From assembly GCF_019393635.1 (NCBI RefSeq), contig NC_057866.1, positions 11,232,223 to 11,296,222 of the forward strand: DNA of 64,000 nucleotides. The letters are read 5' to 3'. The translations under genes and the position numbers were made by a program. Shown here piece by piece: positions 1 through 22,726 of this stretch. The stretch comes from Dromiciops gliroides (lineage: Eukaryota > Chordata > Mammalia > Microbiotheria > Microbiotheriidae). The number at the start of each line of letters is the position of its first letter. Position 1 is the stretch's first letter. The notes beneath the pieces were generated by a model that saw nothing but the letters and a program-made list of their open reading frames with translations, was not told where the DNA came from and made no database searches.

Positions 1-908
1 GGGGGCTAGAAGCAGGGTCTGCTGCTACTGGGCTGGGGAAGGAAGAATCAGCACCGAAGTCCAGAGGAAATGGCACTGGACATACAAAGAGGAATGGGGC
101 CTCTTTCCAGGGGAAGCCTTGGGGCTCCCTGATGTAGCTTCCCCAGGAGCGGGCAGCAGCAGTTTGGGGAAGGGCTCAGAGCAGGAGAAGCACAAGCCAA
201 GGTAGCATTGCTGATGGACCTTCTTAAAGCAGGGGCCCAGAGCTCTCCCCAGGTAGGCGGCTCCTCCCTGGCCCAATGGAGAGAAGAAGGGTCCCAGGGA
301 CCCCAGGGTCAACTTTCCTCTGAAGATCGGCAAACAGCCACCTTCCAAAAGAGCCGGCCTCGCCCCCCCCCTTTCTTGCCACAGAAGGTCTTCCCTCTGG
401 AAGACGGTCCTTTATGAGGGAAGGCTGAGCCTCAAACCTAATGCCAACGTTTTCTCCCATACCCCTTGGGGCTGGACACGCACCCCACTTCTCCTTTCTC
501 CTCTGAGGGGGGGAACCCAGCAGTGTCCAGCTGCTGTGCTACAAGCAATGGGGGGGGGTTACTCTGGGGGGGCTGGGGTTCTGGCTAAGTAGAGAAAGGG
601 ACGAGAGACACTTCCAAAGATGTGGCTTGGAAACAAGCCCCAATGGGCCATGAGAAATGGGATGGTTCTTCCACAGTCCCGCCCTGCTCCCCTCTGCTGT
701 GGGGAGGGCAGACGAGGGCCAAAGGAGGGGGCGGTGCCTGGAGTTGCTCCCCCAACAGCAAGGGCCTGGGCTTCTGGGGGTACATGCTGGCAGCCCCCAG
801 AGCCCCGGAGGCCCCGAGAGGTGAGAGGCAGCTGACAATGTGTGGAGTGATGGGAAAGGGGAAGGGGCCAGGCCAGGGGGAGAGGTGGCTCTGGGGCCTG
901 GTGCAGCC
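1..908 (-). other. NAA40: NAA40 3' UTR, partial
   Basis: Sequence directly after the NAA40 stop on the minus strand. I see no AATAAA on that strand before the left edge, so the 3' end probably lies outside the window. It is GC-rich, with no clear repeat and no other gene. Confidence 0.7.
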
Positions 909-12408
<11,500 letters not shown>

Positions 12409-12515
12409 GGTGGCGGCGACCCCGGCTCCGGCTCCTCCTTCGCACACCCGCCGGCGGAAAGGAGGCGGCGGCGGCGGCAACGGTGGGGGCACCAAGCGGC
12501 GGCGGCGGCGCAGAG

Positions 12516-12527
12516 CGCGCATGCGCC
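12516..12527. promoter_or_regulatory. NRF1 palindromic site
   Basis: CGCGCATGCGCC contains the full core GCGCATGCGC, upstream of the NAA40 ATG. NRF1 commonly sits at housekeeping promoters; binding here is predicted only. Confidence 0.6.
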
Positions 12528-12665
12528 GCACCGGCCCCCTCCCGCGCGCCCTCCTTGGTCCGCGCCGGCGCAGAACGGCCTCGAGAGGGACGGGCGGGGG
12601 GTAGGTGAACGTTGGTGGGAGACACCGAGGAGCGGGCGGAGGAGGAGGTGGCGGCGGCACGCCCG

Positions 12666-12673
12666 TGACGTCA
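12666..12673. promoter_or_regulatory. CRE palindrome TGACGTCA
   Basis: A perfect CREB/ATF site about 260 bp upstream of the NAA40 start codon inside the CpG-rich region. Confidence 0.6.
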
Positions 12674-12721
12674 CGCGCCCTGCCCCACCTCCGGCCCCCT
12701 CCCGCCCTCCCGCCTGCGTCT

Positions 12722-12735
12722 ATCGCCATGGTAAC
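12722..12735 (+). promoter_or_regulatory. RFX X-box-like motif
   Basis: ATCGCCATGGTAAC fits the X-box pattern RYYNCCATGGYAAC at the palindromic core. It could also be a chance match. Confidence 0.45.
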
Positions 12736-12899
12736 CGCGGCTCCTGACCCAGCCCCGGGACCTGGCCCAGCCCGCTTCTAAACGGCCTCAGCGTCCCCTT
12801 CTGTAAGATCGCTTACCTAGGTCCGAGGCCGGCCGGGCCCTTCCCCTTGGCGAGAATCTTCCGCGATTAGATTTAGAAGAATGTAAGAAATCTTTTTTT

Positions 12900-13060
12900 T
12901 GTGTGAGTTTGTAAAATGAGTATAATGCATAACCTATATCAGATTGCTGGCTGGCTTCGGGAGGGGGGAAGGAAGGAAGGGGGGGTGAATTTGGAACTCA
13001 AAAAAATATCTTTACGTGTAATTGAAAAAACTTTTTAAAATAAAAAATTTTTTGAAAGTT
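12900..13060 (+). repeat. L1 3' end fragment
   Basis: ATAACCTATATCAGATTGCT, then a GGGAGGGGGGAAGGAAGG block and TTTGGAACTCAAAAAAATAT, then TAAAATAAAAA. This is the marsupial L1 3' tail, diverged from the younger copies in the window. Confidence 0.7.
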
Positions 13061-13199
13061 TGTAAAGCGCACAAAATCCATGGCTGAGGGCAGGTATCCT
13101 AGAGCCAGTGGCAAGGCTTCAATCAAGGTGCCTGCTGGGGGTGGGGGCTGGGGGCGCCAGGAGTCCAAAAAGGCTCCGAAAAGTGAGCTGGGAGTATAA

Positions 13200-13300
13200 G
13201 AACATCCGGGAAACAGGAGCAGAGCCAGGGGAACCGATGCCGAGGGAAGTCAGCAAAACCGAGAGGACGCTGTACACTGTAACCTCAGTGACAGGCAGGA
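13200..13300 (+). repeat. diverged L1 3' remnant
   Basis: GGAACCGATGCCGAGGGAAG, then CAAAACCGAGAGGACGCTGT, resembles the L1 post-ORF2 string seen at 59230-59280. Weak. Confidence 0.35.
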
Positions 13301-13408
13301 AAAAGCTGCTTTCCTTGGTTGTACATATTTGGTACAAAGTAGTGAGGGTGGGGAATCATTGGGAGGTAACAGATTAATAGCATCGGAGGACGTTTAAAAA
13401 GAAGTAAG

Positions 13409-13570
13409 GTGGGGGCAGCTACGTGGCTCAGTGGTAGAGCACTGGCCCTGGAGTCAGGAGGACCTGAGTTCAAATCCGGTGTCAGACACTTGACACTTAC
13501 TAGCTGTGTGATCCTGGGCAAGACACTTAACCCTCATTCCCCCGCCAATGAATGAATGAATGAATTTTAA
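13409..13570 (+). repeat. tRNA-derived SINE (WSINE-type)
   Basis: GGGGCAGCTACGTGGCTCAG head, GAGTTCAAATCCGG box B, ACTTAACCCTCATTCCCC end, and an ATGAATGAATG-type tail. Flanked by AAAAAGAAGTAAG (13396-13408) and AAAAAGAAATAAG (13571-13583). Confidence 0.9.
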
Positions 13571-13583
13571 AAAAAGAAATAAG

Positions 13584-13733
13584 GGGGGCAGCTAGGTGGC
13601 ACAGTAGCTAAAGCACTGGCCCTGGATTCAGGAGGACCTGAGTTCAAATCCAGCCTCAGACACTTGACAGTAGTTGTGTGACCCTGGGCAAGTCACTTAA
13701 CCCTCATTGCCCTGCAAAAAAAAAAAAAGGGGG
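13584..13733 (+). repeat. tRNA-derived SINE (WSINE-type)
   Basis: GGCAGCTAGGTGGCACAGTA head to CTCATTGCCCTGC and an oligo-A tail. It lies directly behind the previous SINE in the same orientation. Confidence 0.9.
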
Positions 13734-13739
13734 GGGGAA

Positions 13740-14090
13740 TAGGGGCTGAACAAGTTGTGCTATATCAATATAATGGTATACTATTGTGCAATAAGAAGTG
13801 GTGAGCTGGCACATTTCAGAAAAACCTGGAGAGACTTGTAGGAACCGATGCAAAGTGAAATGAGCAGAACCAGGAAGACATTGTAGATAGTAAGAGCAAC
13901 ATCGTGCAGTGATCAGCTATGAATGACTTAGCTCTTCTCAGTGACACAATGAACCAAGACAATTACAAAGGACTCATGCTCTCCACATCCAGATATACAA
14001 CTGATGGACTCTGGATGCAGATGGAGGCATACTTAATTTTCTTTGGAAATTTTTTTCTTTATTTTTTTTTGGAAAATTTGGAACTCAAAA
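13740..14090 (+). repeat. L1 3' fragment
   Basis: GGGGCTGAACAAGTTGTGCT matches the L1 ORF2 C-terminal WLNKLWY region. It is followed by AAATGAGCAGAACCAGGAAG and the 3' UTR. Diverged and 5' truncated. Confidence 0.75.
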
Positions 14091-14111
14091 TTTTGTAAGA
14101 ATGAATGCTTA

Positions 14112-14243
14112 GGGGCAGCACCAACCCTGGATTCAGGAGGACCTGAGTTCAAATCTGGCCTCAGACACTTGACACTTACTAGCTGTGTGACCCTGGGCAA
14201 GTCACTTAACCCTCATTGCCCCACAAAACAAAACAAAACAAAA
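14112..14243 (+). repeat. SINE copy with deleted box A region
   Basis: GGGGCAGC joins directly to ACCAACCCTGGATTCAGGAG, so the box A part of the tRNA head is missing. The 15-bp duplication AAGAATGAATGCTTA flanks it exactly at 14097-14111 and 14244-14258. Confidence 0.9.
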
Positions 14244-14495
14244 AAGAATGAATGCTTAATCATTTCACTTTATTCAATAAATCATGTGACTATGCAATAT
14301 GTTGAGTACCTATGTCATGTGAATTTAGGGGTCTCTATTTCTGTGTATGTGTGTGATTATGTTGGGGGAGGCAGTGTTTGGATGCCTGTTTCCTCATTTG
14401 TAAAATGGGAGAGGTAACACATCCCAGGGATGTTGGGAGGAGAAAATGTGACAATATTTGTAAAGTGCTTTGCAAACTTTAAAAAGTGCTATATA

Positions 14496-14661
14496 GGGCA
14501 GCTAGGTAGTGCAGTGGATAAAGTACCGGCCCTGGATTCAGGAGTTCCTGAGTTCAAATCCAGCCTCAGACACTTGACACTTATTAGCTGTGTGACCCTG
14601 GGCAAGTCATTTAACCCTCATTGCCCCACAAAAAAAAAAAAAAAAGAAAAGAAAAAAGAAA
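14496..14661 (+). repeat. tRNA-derived SINE (WSINE-type)
   Basis: GGGCAGCTAGGTAGTGCAGT to CTCATTGCCCCAC, then a long A-rich tail with G interruptions. Full head and box B are present. Confidence 0.9.
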
Positions 14662-15224
14662 TAAGGAGAAAGGCATGTTGGCACCAGATTGTATGGGCTT
14701 CAAATGCCAGGCAGAATCATTCGTATTTTACTCATTTGGTGATACTGCCAATTTCTTTTGCATGACTTGTCCATCAGCATGTAACCCTTGTGTTACAGAC
14801 ACTATTGCCTGATGCCAAGGGACCAAATAGACTTAGGGGAATGTTGTCACGTTGTTGGCTCATAACCCTCACTCAGGAAAAGAAGGGAAATGGTCTGCCT
14901 GTGTCTCCCACTTCCCAGCACAGAGGTGGGCAAGCAGAGGGGCAGAATGAGGTAGGCACAGTCAGACAGGGCTGGTGTGTTACTGTGTTTGACTTACCCA
15001 GACTTCCTTGTTGCAATGGGAATCCTGATCTTTGTTCTATTGAGGAAAGTAACAACAACCCGGGGTGGTTTGTTTCTCAAAGAAAATCGACCAGGAAATA
15101 ATTTTTTGGAAAAATGTAAACATGATGCTCCCCACCCCTGTAATACTGCTACAGCTTCCACACTCTTAAGCACCTTAAGCATGAAGTTCACAATATATAC
15201 GGCATTTTGTTAAAAGGAAGCAAA

Positions 15225-15335
15225 CATAATCATACATGTATAACCCATATCTGATTGCTAACTGCCTCAGAGAGGGAAGGAGGGATAAAAATTGGAACTC
15301 AGAGCTATAAATAAAAATGTTTAATACTAAAAAGA
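15225..15335 (+). repeat. L1 3' tail fragment
   Basis: TATAACCCATATCTGATTGC, GGAAGGAGGGATAAAAATTG and GAACTCAGAGCTATAAATAA are L1 3' UTR landmarks. Confidence 0.6.
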
Positions 15336-15374
15336 ATGAACGCTAAAATTGTATTGACATACAATTGGGGAAAT

Positions 15375-16440
15375 TTTAAAATATGTTTTAAAATTTTTTT
15401 TCATACTTTAATTTTTTAATTTTTAAAAATGTAATAAACATTTTTATTTATAGTTTTGGGTTCCAATTTTCATCCCTCCTTCCCTCCCTCCCCTCCCCCT
15501 TCTCTGAGGCAGCAAGCAATCAGATAGGGGTTATACATGTATAATTATGTAAAACATTACCATATTTGTCATTTTGTACAAGAAAACTTGATTAAAAGAA
15601 AACAAATGAAAGAAAGTGAAAAATAGCCTGCTTCAGCCTATTCCATCAATATCAGTTCTTTCTTTGGAGGTGGATAGTATGTTTAATCAATAGTCTTTGG
15701 GATTGTCTTGGATCATTGTGTTGTTGAGAATAGTCAAGTCAGAGGGCAGCTAGGTGGTACAGTGGAGGACCTCAGTTCAAATCTGACCTCAGACACTTGA
15801 CACTTACTAGCTGTGTGACCCTGGGCAAGTCACTTAACCCTCATTGCCCCCCCCCCCAAAAGAAGGGCATGGAGAATAATCAAGTCATTCAGTTTTTCAT
15901 CAAACAATATTGCTGTCTTTTTGTACAATGTTCTCTTGGTTCTGCTTGCTTCACTATACATCAGTTCAGGCCTTTCTGAAGTCATCTGGCTTGTCATTTC
16001 TTATAACACAATAATATGCCATCACCATCATATACCACAGCTTGTTCAGCTATTCCCCAATTGATGGGCAGTCCTTTGATTTCTAATTCTTAGCCACCAC
16101 AAAAAGAGCTGCGATAAGTATTTTTGTACAAATAGGTCTTTTTCTCTTTTTGGGGATGTCTTTGGGCTGTAAACCTAGCAGTGGTATTGCTGGATCCAAG
16201 GGTAGGCACAGTTCTATAGCCCTTTGGGCAGAGTTCCAAATTGCTCTCCAGAATGAGTGGGTCTTTTTTACAACTGCACCAACAGTGAATCAGCATCCCA
16301 GTTTTCCCACATCCCCTCCAACATCCAATATTTTCTGTTTTTGTTATATTTGCCACTTGGATAGGTGTGAGGTGATACCTCAGAGTTGTTTTAATTTGCA
16401 TTTCTCTGATCAATAGTGATCTAGAGTAGAAAATACTATT
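15375..16440 (-). repeat. L1, 5'-truncated, ORF2 C-terminus and 3' UTR
   Basis: The minus strand encodes [20 protein letters not shown] and, in a shifted frame, NLELCPKGYRTV, both from the L1 ORF2 C-terminal region. The 3' UTR with the CCCTCC block lies at 15450-15510. Old and frameshifted; a SINE is inserted at 15742-15870. Confidence 0.85.
15742..15870 (+). repeat. tRNA-derived SINE with internal deletion
   Basis: GGGCAGCTAGGTGGTACAGT runs directly into GGAGGACCTCAG, so about 25 bp of the head are missing. Imperfect duplication GAATAGTCAAGTCA / GAATAATCAAGTCA on the two sides. Confidence 0.85.
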
Positions 16441-16549
16441 AAAAAAAAAAGGAGGTAAAGGAAACATAGACCCTTAAGGAAATGACCACAATAGAGAAGT
16501 GATCGCTATTATTATTGTTAATAAAGTAATATTGATACTAAATGATAAT

Positions 16550-17100
16550 ACAACCTGACTCCACTTTCCCTTTCCAGCCCTTTTACACATTTCTCTCCAC
16601 AAGTTCTACAGACCAGTTAATCTTATTATTTCTTTCCATGTTTGTCTCTTGGTACTCCATCTCCAGCCTCCATGTCTTTGCACTGTCTGGCCCTCATTCC
16701 TGAGATGCACTTCCTCTCTATCTCTACCTTTTAGAATCTCTAGTCTCTGTCTACATTTTCCAGCCATCTCCGCAGCCTTCTTCAGTTCGACTCTTTTACA
16801 CCTCTTCCAGCTGCTTTTGACCATTTTTAGTGGTGTGACCCTGAGCTGTTTCCATAACTGGAAATTAGGTATAATAAGAGCAGCTACCTCAAATGAGATA
16901 GCAATTGTAAAGCTCTAGCACATAGTAGGTGCCTAATAAATGTTCCCTTACATTCCCTTAGAATGATAATTCCTTAAGGTCAGCGATTGTCTTATATGCT
17001 AATGTTTTATGTTCACAGTACAGTGCCTGGTATGTAAATGCCGTCTCTGTCCATTATTTATCTATTTGCTGATACATTTATCTACATAAGGCCTTCCCTA
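16550..17100 (+). repeat. L2 fragment with MIR inside
   Basis: CTCTGTCTACATTTTCCAGC-type L2 sequence, then a MIR tail (AGCACATAGTAGGTGCCTAA with TAAATG) near 16915-16942, then a second L2-like tail. Confidence 0.5.
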
Positions 17101-17429
17101 ATCCTCCCAGATGTTAGTGCCCTTTCCTCCTCCCCCCAGTACTCTTAAAGGTATCTTGTATATCTATTTTTCATGTCAGGCTATGTGATACAGTATATAG
17201 ATAGTCAACCTTGGGGCCAGGAAGTACCGGGTTCAAGTTTTAGCTCTGACTCATGCTGCCTGTCATGGGGAGAGTCCTTTAACATCTGAATGCTGCAGGT
17301 AGCAGAGTCTTAGGACTCTAAGTTGAAGAGGTGGATACCTGCACTGGTAGAGGGAGTGTCTTTACCTGGGACTTCCTTATACCAATGACATCACAAGGAC
17401 AGTCCCTGTTCTTATATTTTGGATACACT

Positions 17430-17565
17430 TATCTAGGTCTAAGATGGAATTCAGATTCTCCTTGAGGGCAGGGACTGGTTTGCTTTTTTCCTCTTTGTAG
17501 CTGCAGTGCCCGGAATGATGCCTGGTATATAGTAGGCACTTAATGAATGCTTGCTTGATTATTGT
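17430..17565 (+). repeat. L2 3' tail
   Basis: CCTTGAGGGCAGGGACTGGT, then CTGGTATATAGTAGGCACTT and AATGAATGCTTG: the usual L2 3' terminus. Confidence 0.65.
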
Positions 17566-17739
17566 AGCCAGCTACCCTTCTCATCTCCCAAATAGAGATT
17601 GTAGTGGCTATCCCTTGGTTTCCATGAGACTCTCTCTCTCTGCCTTCTCTGTTTTGTCAATTCCTTTTCTGAGCTCAGGTCAGACACCAGAGTTCAGGAG
17701 ACTGAATATTCCCCGTTGAGACTTCCTGCAGAAGCACAT

Positions 17740-17742
<3 letters not shown>

Positions 17743-17800
<58 letters not shown>
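17743..17800 (+). repeat. (AG)n microsatellite, 58 bp
   Basis: Uninterrupted AG dinucleotides, probably length-polymorphic. Confidence 0.95.
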
Positions 17801-17801
<1 letters not shown>

Positions 17802-18769
17802 CATGTGCTTGCCGCCTGGGAGGAGAGATGCTGAGAATAGACTTCCCCTTGGCAGTTACCTCTGAGGCAGCCCTGAGTTAGAGCCTTTCAACACTGGACT
17901 TTCTAAAGGAGGTTTTTTGGAGATTAGGTCTCCCGATCTTTCCTAGACTAGAAGGGAAGCAGCTACTCACAGGCCAGGCCCCACTGATGACCCCACACAA
18001 AAGCTTTGACCTGCTCCATCCACACGCATTTGCCTCTCCTTAGGCAGCCTGGTGCATCCCCTTCTTTCCCCCCAGGGACCTACCATGATGGTGGCAGACT
18101 TACTGCAGACACTCTGGGTGAAAACTCCGGACCACAAGAGATCCATTAGCCTCAGCCTCCCAGTAACAGGGATACCAGGTGGGGACCGCCAGACCTGGCT
18201 TGAGAGTTTCTTAATCTAGGCTCTATGAATTTGGGATTGGATTTTTTTTTTGAAATTTCCTTTGCAAATATTTTATTTTATGTATAACAAGACATTACTC
18301 TGAGAAGTAACTACTCAATGGGTCCACTATACAAAAACGAGTAAGAGTCTTTGATCTAGGGGAACCACCGCCATCTTGTCCTGCCTTAACCTCTCTGTGA
18401 AAGATGGCAAGATGTCGACTTCTCTGCCTCTGTCTGCCTGTTTCTGTCTTTTCCTTTCTCCTTCTCTTCCCCTTCTCTCTCTTAGCTTCAGAAGTACTCA
18501 AGGGAAAACTCCAGCCTGTCTTCTGGTTCTCCTGCTGGATCTGCCCACTGAGTTATCTCAGTTGCTCTCATGGTGCTGGGGAAGGTGGGTGGAGACCAAA
18601 CCTTGGAGACCTTGGCTAGACCATCAGCTTGGGGCAGAAGGCAGCTCGCCCACTGATGATGCCTCTTTGCTGCTGTTTTGTCCCTTTGGGTAGCCCGGCT
18701 CTTTGGGTGTCATGCATCAGGGCCAAAGCCGCTTTCCTGGGCACTTGGAAGGGCTAGATTAAAGGGTAT

Positions 18770-19045
18770 CCAATGCAACTCACACCTGAGCCCAGCCTGC
18801 ACCACCCTCCCACCTCAACTCCAGCTCCTGGCCTCCCTGGCTTCTTTCAAGTCCCAGGTAAAAATCCCACCTTTTAGATGAGAAGCCTTTCTAGATTCCC
18901 CCTTACCCCTAGCACCTTCCCTCGGGAAATCACCTCTAATTTCGGATCTGATTCTATTCTAAACTCCCTTAGGGCAGGGACTATTTTGACCTTTCTTTGC
19001 AGAGTGCCTGACACATAGTAGGCACTTTATAAATGTGTGTTGCCC
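18770..19045 (+). repeat. L2 3' fragment
   Basis: CTTTCAAGTCCCAGGTAAAA, AGAAGCCTTTCTAGATTCCC and the tail GACACATAGTAGGCACTTTA with TAAATG are in L2 order. Confidence 0.7.
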
Positions 19046-20914
19046 ACCCTCCCCCACCAATGGTCACCCAGCTTCATTTGAACAGCTCCGGTTAGGAGGG
19101 GGGTGGGGCACACCATCACCTGAAGCAGCCCCTGTAAGTAGGTAGAGAGCCCTATTTTTGGACAGCTCCAGCTATATTGGGTAGTGTTTCCTCACTTCCA
19201 GCCTAACTCTTGTTCTGCCCCCCCCCCTCCACCTCCCTTTCTGGTTTGAAGCTCCTCCTGGTCCAAGCAGAGCAAGGCCAACCCCCATTACCCATGAGAG
19301 TCCTTCGAGGACTGTTATTAAGGGTCACAGAATGTCACATCTGCAAAAGACCTTACAGACCAAGAAGTCCCACCTCTCCTTGTGCCGAGGTGAAGGGCCC
19401 CCTGCTCCCCAGTCTCCTTCCTCCATCCTTCCTATTCAATCTAGTTGCCAAATAGCTGAGCCTCTGCAGAAGGGAGGTGAGGTGGGAGGATGCTGTCAGG
19501 GAACCAGAACAATTGTTCTATATTAATGAGTCACGTTAGCAATCCCATCTGTCCCCATGGCACCCAAGAGCAAATAGATAGAGCACACAGGGAACTAACT
19601 ACCTGCCTCTGTGTTCTCAGGATGGAAATTCAGGAAGCCTGGGTGCTAATCCCATGGCCCCTGGGAAGCCTTCCTGCCTCATCCCCACCCATAGTGATCT
19701 CTCCCTTCTTAGAAACCCAGAGCTGCTGCTTTTAACATTTTGGGGTATCAGTCTGGGGAGGCCTAAGGACCTTTCTCAGGAGAACACTTTTCTTTTCTTT
19801 CTTTTCTTTTTTTCCCCCCAGCAACAAACATTTATTTTATTTTCCAGTTACATGAAAGGGTAGTTTTCAACATACATTTTCATAAGATTTAGAGTTCCAA
19901 ATTTTTCTCCCTCCCACCCTCCCTTTCCTCCCCCCTCCACAAGATCCCAATCAGGTTATATATGTACAATCCACAAGTGTTCTTTTTATCAGTTCTTTCT
20001 ATGGGGTGCATAGTGAGCTTCCTCATTAGTTCCTTGGGATTGTCTTGGATCATTGCATTGCTGAGAGTAGTTAAGTCATTCACAATTGCTCGTTGAACAA
20101 TACTGCTGTCACTACGCACAATGTCCTCCCAGCTATGCTCACTTCACTATACATTGATGTTCACTAGTCTTTCCAGGTTTTCCTGGGATCATCCTGTTTG
20201 TCATTTCCTGTAGCACAAGACCATTCCACTACAATCACATACCACAGCTTCTTCCATCATTCCTCAATGGATGGACATTCCCTTGATTCTCAATTCTTAG
20301 CCTCCACCAAGAGTTGCTATAAATATTTTTTGTACAATTTTCCCCCCTTTTCTCTTTTTCATGATTACTATTGTTAACTGCTTCCCTTCCATCCTATTCC
20401 TTTCCCCATGATACTTATTCTATTATCCATCTTCTTTCATCCTATCACTCTTCAAAAGGGATTTGCTTCTGTCTGTCCCCTCCCCTACTCTGCCCTTCCT
20501 TCTTTTGCCCCTCTCTCTTTATCCACTTCCCCTCCTATTTTCCTGCAGGGTTAGAGAGATTACTCCACCCAATTGAGTGTATACATTATTCCCTCCTTGA
20601 GCCAATTCTAATGAGATTGAGGTCTTTGAGCCAATTCTGATGAGTGTTAGGCTCATTTACTGCCCAGATTAAACAGATTACTACACCCAGTTAAGTGTGT
20701 CTGTTAGTCCCTCCTTGAGGCAGCTCTGATGAGTTTAAGGTCTTTGAGCCTTTTCTGATGAGTGTAAAATTCATTTTCTGCCCTGCTCCTCTCCCATCTC
20801 TTCCCCAACTACATAAGCCTTTTCCTGTTACTTTCATGTAGGATTTCACTTCTGCCCTTCCCCCTCCCCCAGTGAATTCCCTTCACCCCTCAGTTTAACC
20901 CTAAAGATGTCATC

Positions 20915-21025
20915 ACCTAGCTAAGTGACACAGTGGACAAAGCATCACCCCTGCACCAAGGGGGATCCCAGCCAAAACCTGGCCTCAGACACAAGACAGT
21001 CACCCACTGTATGATCCCAGGTATG
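20915..21025 (+). repeat. degraded tRNA-SINE-like segment inside the half-L1
   Basis: CACCTAGCTAAGTGACACAG, GTGGACAAAGCATCACCCCT and CCTGGCCTCAGACACAAGAC follow the SINE order with many changes. It may be a constitutive part of the element or an old insertion. Confidence 0.5.
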
Positions 21026-21094
21026 TCCCCCAGCTCCAAATTTTTTTATGGTTCTCTAGGGTCTTGTATTTGAAAGTCAAATTTGCCATTCAGT

Positions 21095-22012
21095 TTAGGT
21101 CTTTTCATCACAAATATCTGAAAGTTTTCTTTTTTCATTAAAGTTCCATTTTTTCTGCTGAAAGATTATGCTGAGTTTTGCTGGGTAGGTGATTCTTGGT
21201 TGTAATCCCATTTCCTTTGCCTTTTGGAATATCATATTCCATGCCTTCTGGTCCTTTAATGTAGAAGCTGCTAGATCTTGTGCTATCCTGACTGGGGCTC
21301 CACAGTACTTGAATTCTTTCTTTTGGGCAGCTTGCAATATTTTCTCCTTGACCTGAGAGCTCTGGAATTTGGCTATAATATTCCCAGGAGTTTTCTTTTG
21401 GGGATCTCTTTCTGGAGGTGATCAGTGGATTCTTTCAATTTCTATTTTAGCTTCTTCTTCTAGAATTTCAGGGCAATTTTCCCTGAGAATATCTTGGAAG
21501 ATGGTGTCTAAGCTCTTTCCTTGATCATGGTTTTCAGGTAGACCAATAATTTTCAAATTATCTCTCCTGGACCTATTTTCCAGGTCAGCAGTTTTTCCCA
21601 GAAGATATTTCACATTGCCCTCTATTTTTTTATTCATTTGGATTTGCTTTATTGTGTCTTGGTTTCTCCTAAAGTCACTGGCTTCCATTTGTTCAATCTT
21701 AATTCTTAGGCAATTATTTTCATCAGAGAGCTTTTGTACCTCCTTTTCCATTTGACTTTTCAAGCTGTTGACTTTTTTCTCGTGTCTTTCCTGCATCCCC
21801 CTCATTTCTCTTTCCATGTTTTCCTCTACCTCTCTAATTTTATCTTCAAAGTCCTTTTTGAGCACCTCTATGGCCTGAGACCAATTTGTATTTTTCTTGG
21901 AAGCTTTAGATATAGGGGCCCTGACGTTGACATCTTCCTCTGAGGGTGTCCCTTGGTCTTCCTTGTTACTGAAGAAACTTTCCATGGTCCTCACCTTTCT
22001 CTGTTGGCTCAT
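21095..22012 (-). pseudogene. L1-type ORF1 (coiled coil, RRM, CTD)
   Basis: A 305-residue frame from Met at 22012 to the stop at 21095, broken by one in-frame TGA near 21423 (probably CGA to TGA). A long coiled coil covers about residues 45-140. An RRM-like part contains NLKIIGLPENHDQGKS (about 155-170). The C-terminal domain reads APVRIAQDLAASTLKDQKAW and PRITYPAKLS, matching the ITYPAKLS-type motif of L1 ORF1p. This is an RNA-binding chaperone of LINE particles, not a host gene. Confidence 0.88.
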
Positions 22013-22726
22013 CTTGCCTTTCTTTTACTAGACTTTTATCTCCTTAAAGTGGGGCACTGTTTCCAGGCTGCAGTATCCCAAGCTTAAGAAGTCCCAGGTG
22101 GTATGATTTAAGGAGAATCAGGTTCTTCATTCACCTGGCCTGTTCCCTGGTCCTTAGATGACCCCAGACCAACTTGCTAATCAACCAGCTTTGTGTGTTG
22201 TGGTTGTCAGCTCCTCCCCCAGCTGGGCCACTGCTACTCAAGCCTACCTCCGGGTTCTCAGCAGGGGTATAAAGTCCAAGTTCTGCCTTAGCACCATCAT
22301 AGATCCCTGTTGTCTCCTCCCTGCCCAGGGCTCAGCCCACTCACCAGACTGTGAGCTTAGTTCCAGATGACACTGGTGCTTCAGCTGATTCAGAGGCTCT
22401 GGGGGTCTCCTTCTCTGGTGAGGCCTTCCTGGGACTGGATCTGTGTCAGGGTGACTGTGGGGTTGGGTCCGACTCCTGTATCAGCACAGCAGCTCCCTCC
22501 TTCTGACTTTCCAAGACGTTCTTGGTTAGAAGATGATTTCAGCACATTCTTCTGTGAGTTTTGCTGCTCTGGGCATTTTCCTATGGCATCATTTGGATGT
22601 TTTTTGGAGTGATTGTGTCATGAGTTCCAGAGCTCACTCAGGAGAACACTTTTAAAGGCAGAAAATGAAATGCATAGGTTACAAAGGAAACCAATTCTAT
22701 TGTCATGTGGTCATCAAAATATTTTT

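Larger units (their letters stand above)
16441..19791. other. intergenic stretch with L2 and MIR remnants
   Basis: L2-like pieces at 16550-17100, 17430-17565 and 18770-19045, MIR-like pieces at 16810-16940 and 17180-17330, and a (GA)n microsatellite at 17743-17800. The remainder (17800-18700, 19050-19700) is unrecognised. No gene was seen. Confidence 0.5.
19792..22636 (-). mobile_element. half-L1 (HAL1-like) retrotransposon
   Basis: A 2,845-bp insertion bounded by a perfect 17-bp duplication, CTCAGGAGAACACTTTT, at 19775-19791 and 22637-22653. On the minus strand it reads: 5' region, complete L1-type ORF1 (22012-21095), a short tRNA-SINE-like piece (about 20915-21025 in plus sense), then a stretch ending in the L1 3' terminus. 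No endonuclease or reverse transcriptase domain lies between ORF1 and the 3' end; only a short echo of the ORF2 C-terminus (near 20290-20310) remains. This fits the half-LINE (HAL1) type known in mammals, which moves with L1 machinery supplied in trans. Confidence 0.85.

Noticed and set aside
13440-13520. tRNA gene
   Set aside because: Box A and B resemble a tRNA but they belong to the SINE head; the cloverleaf is degraded and the unit recurs many times.
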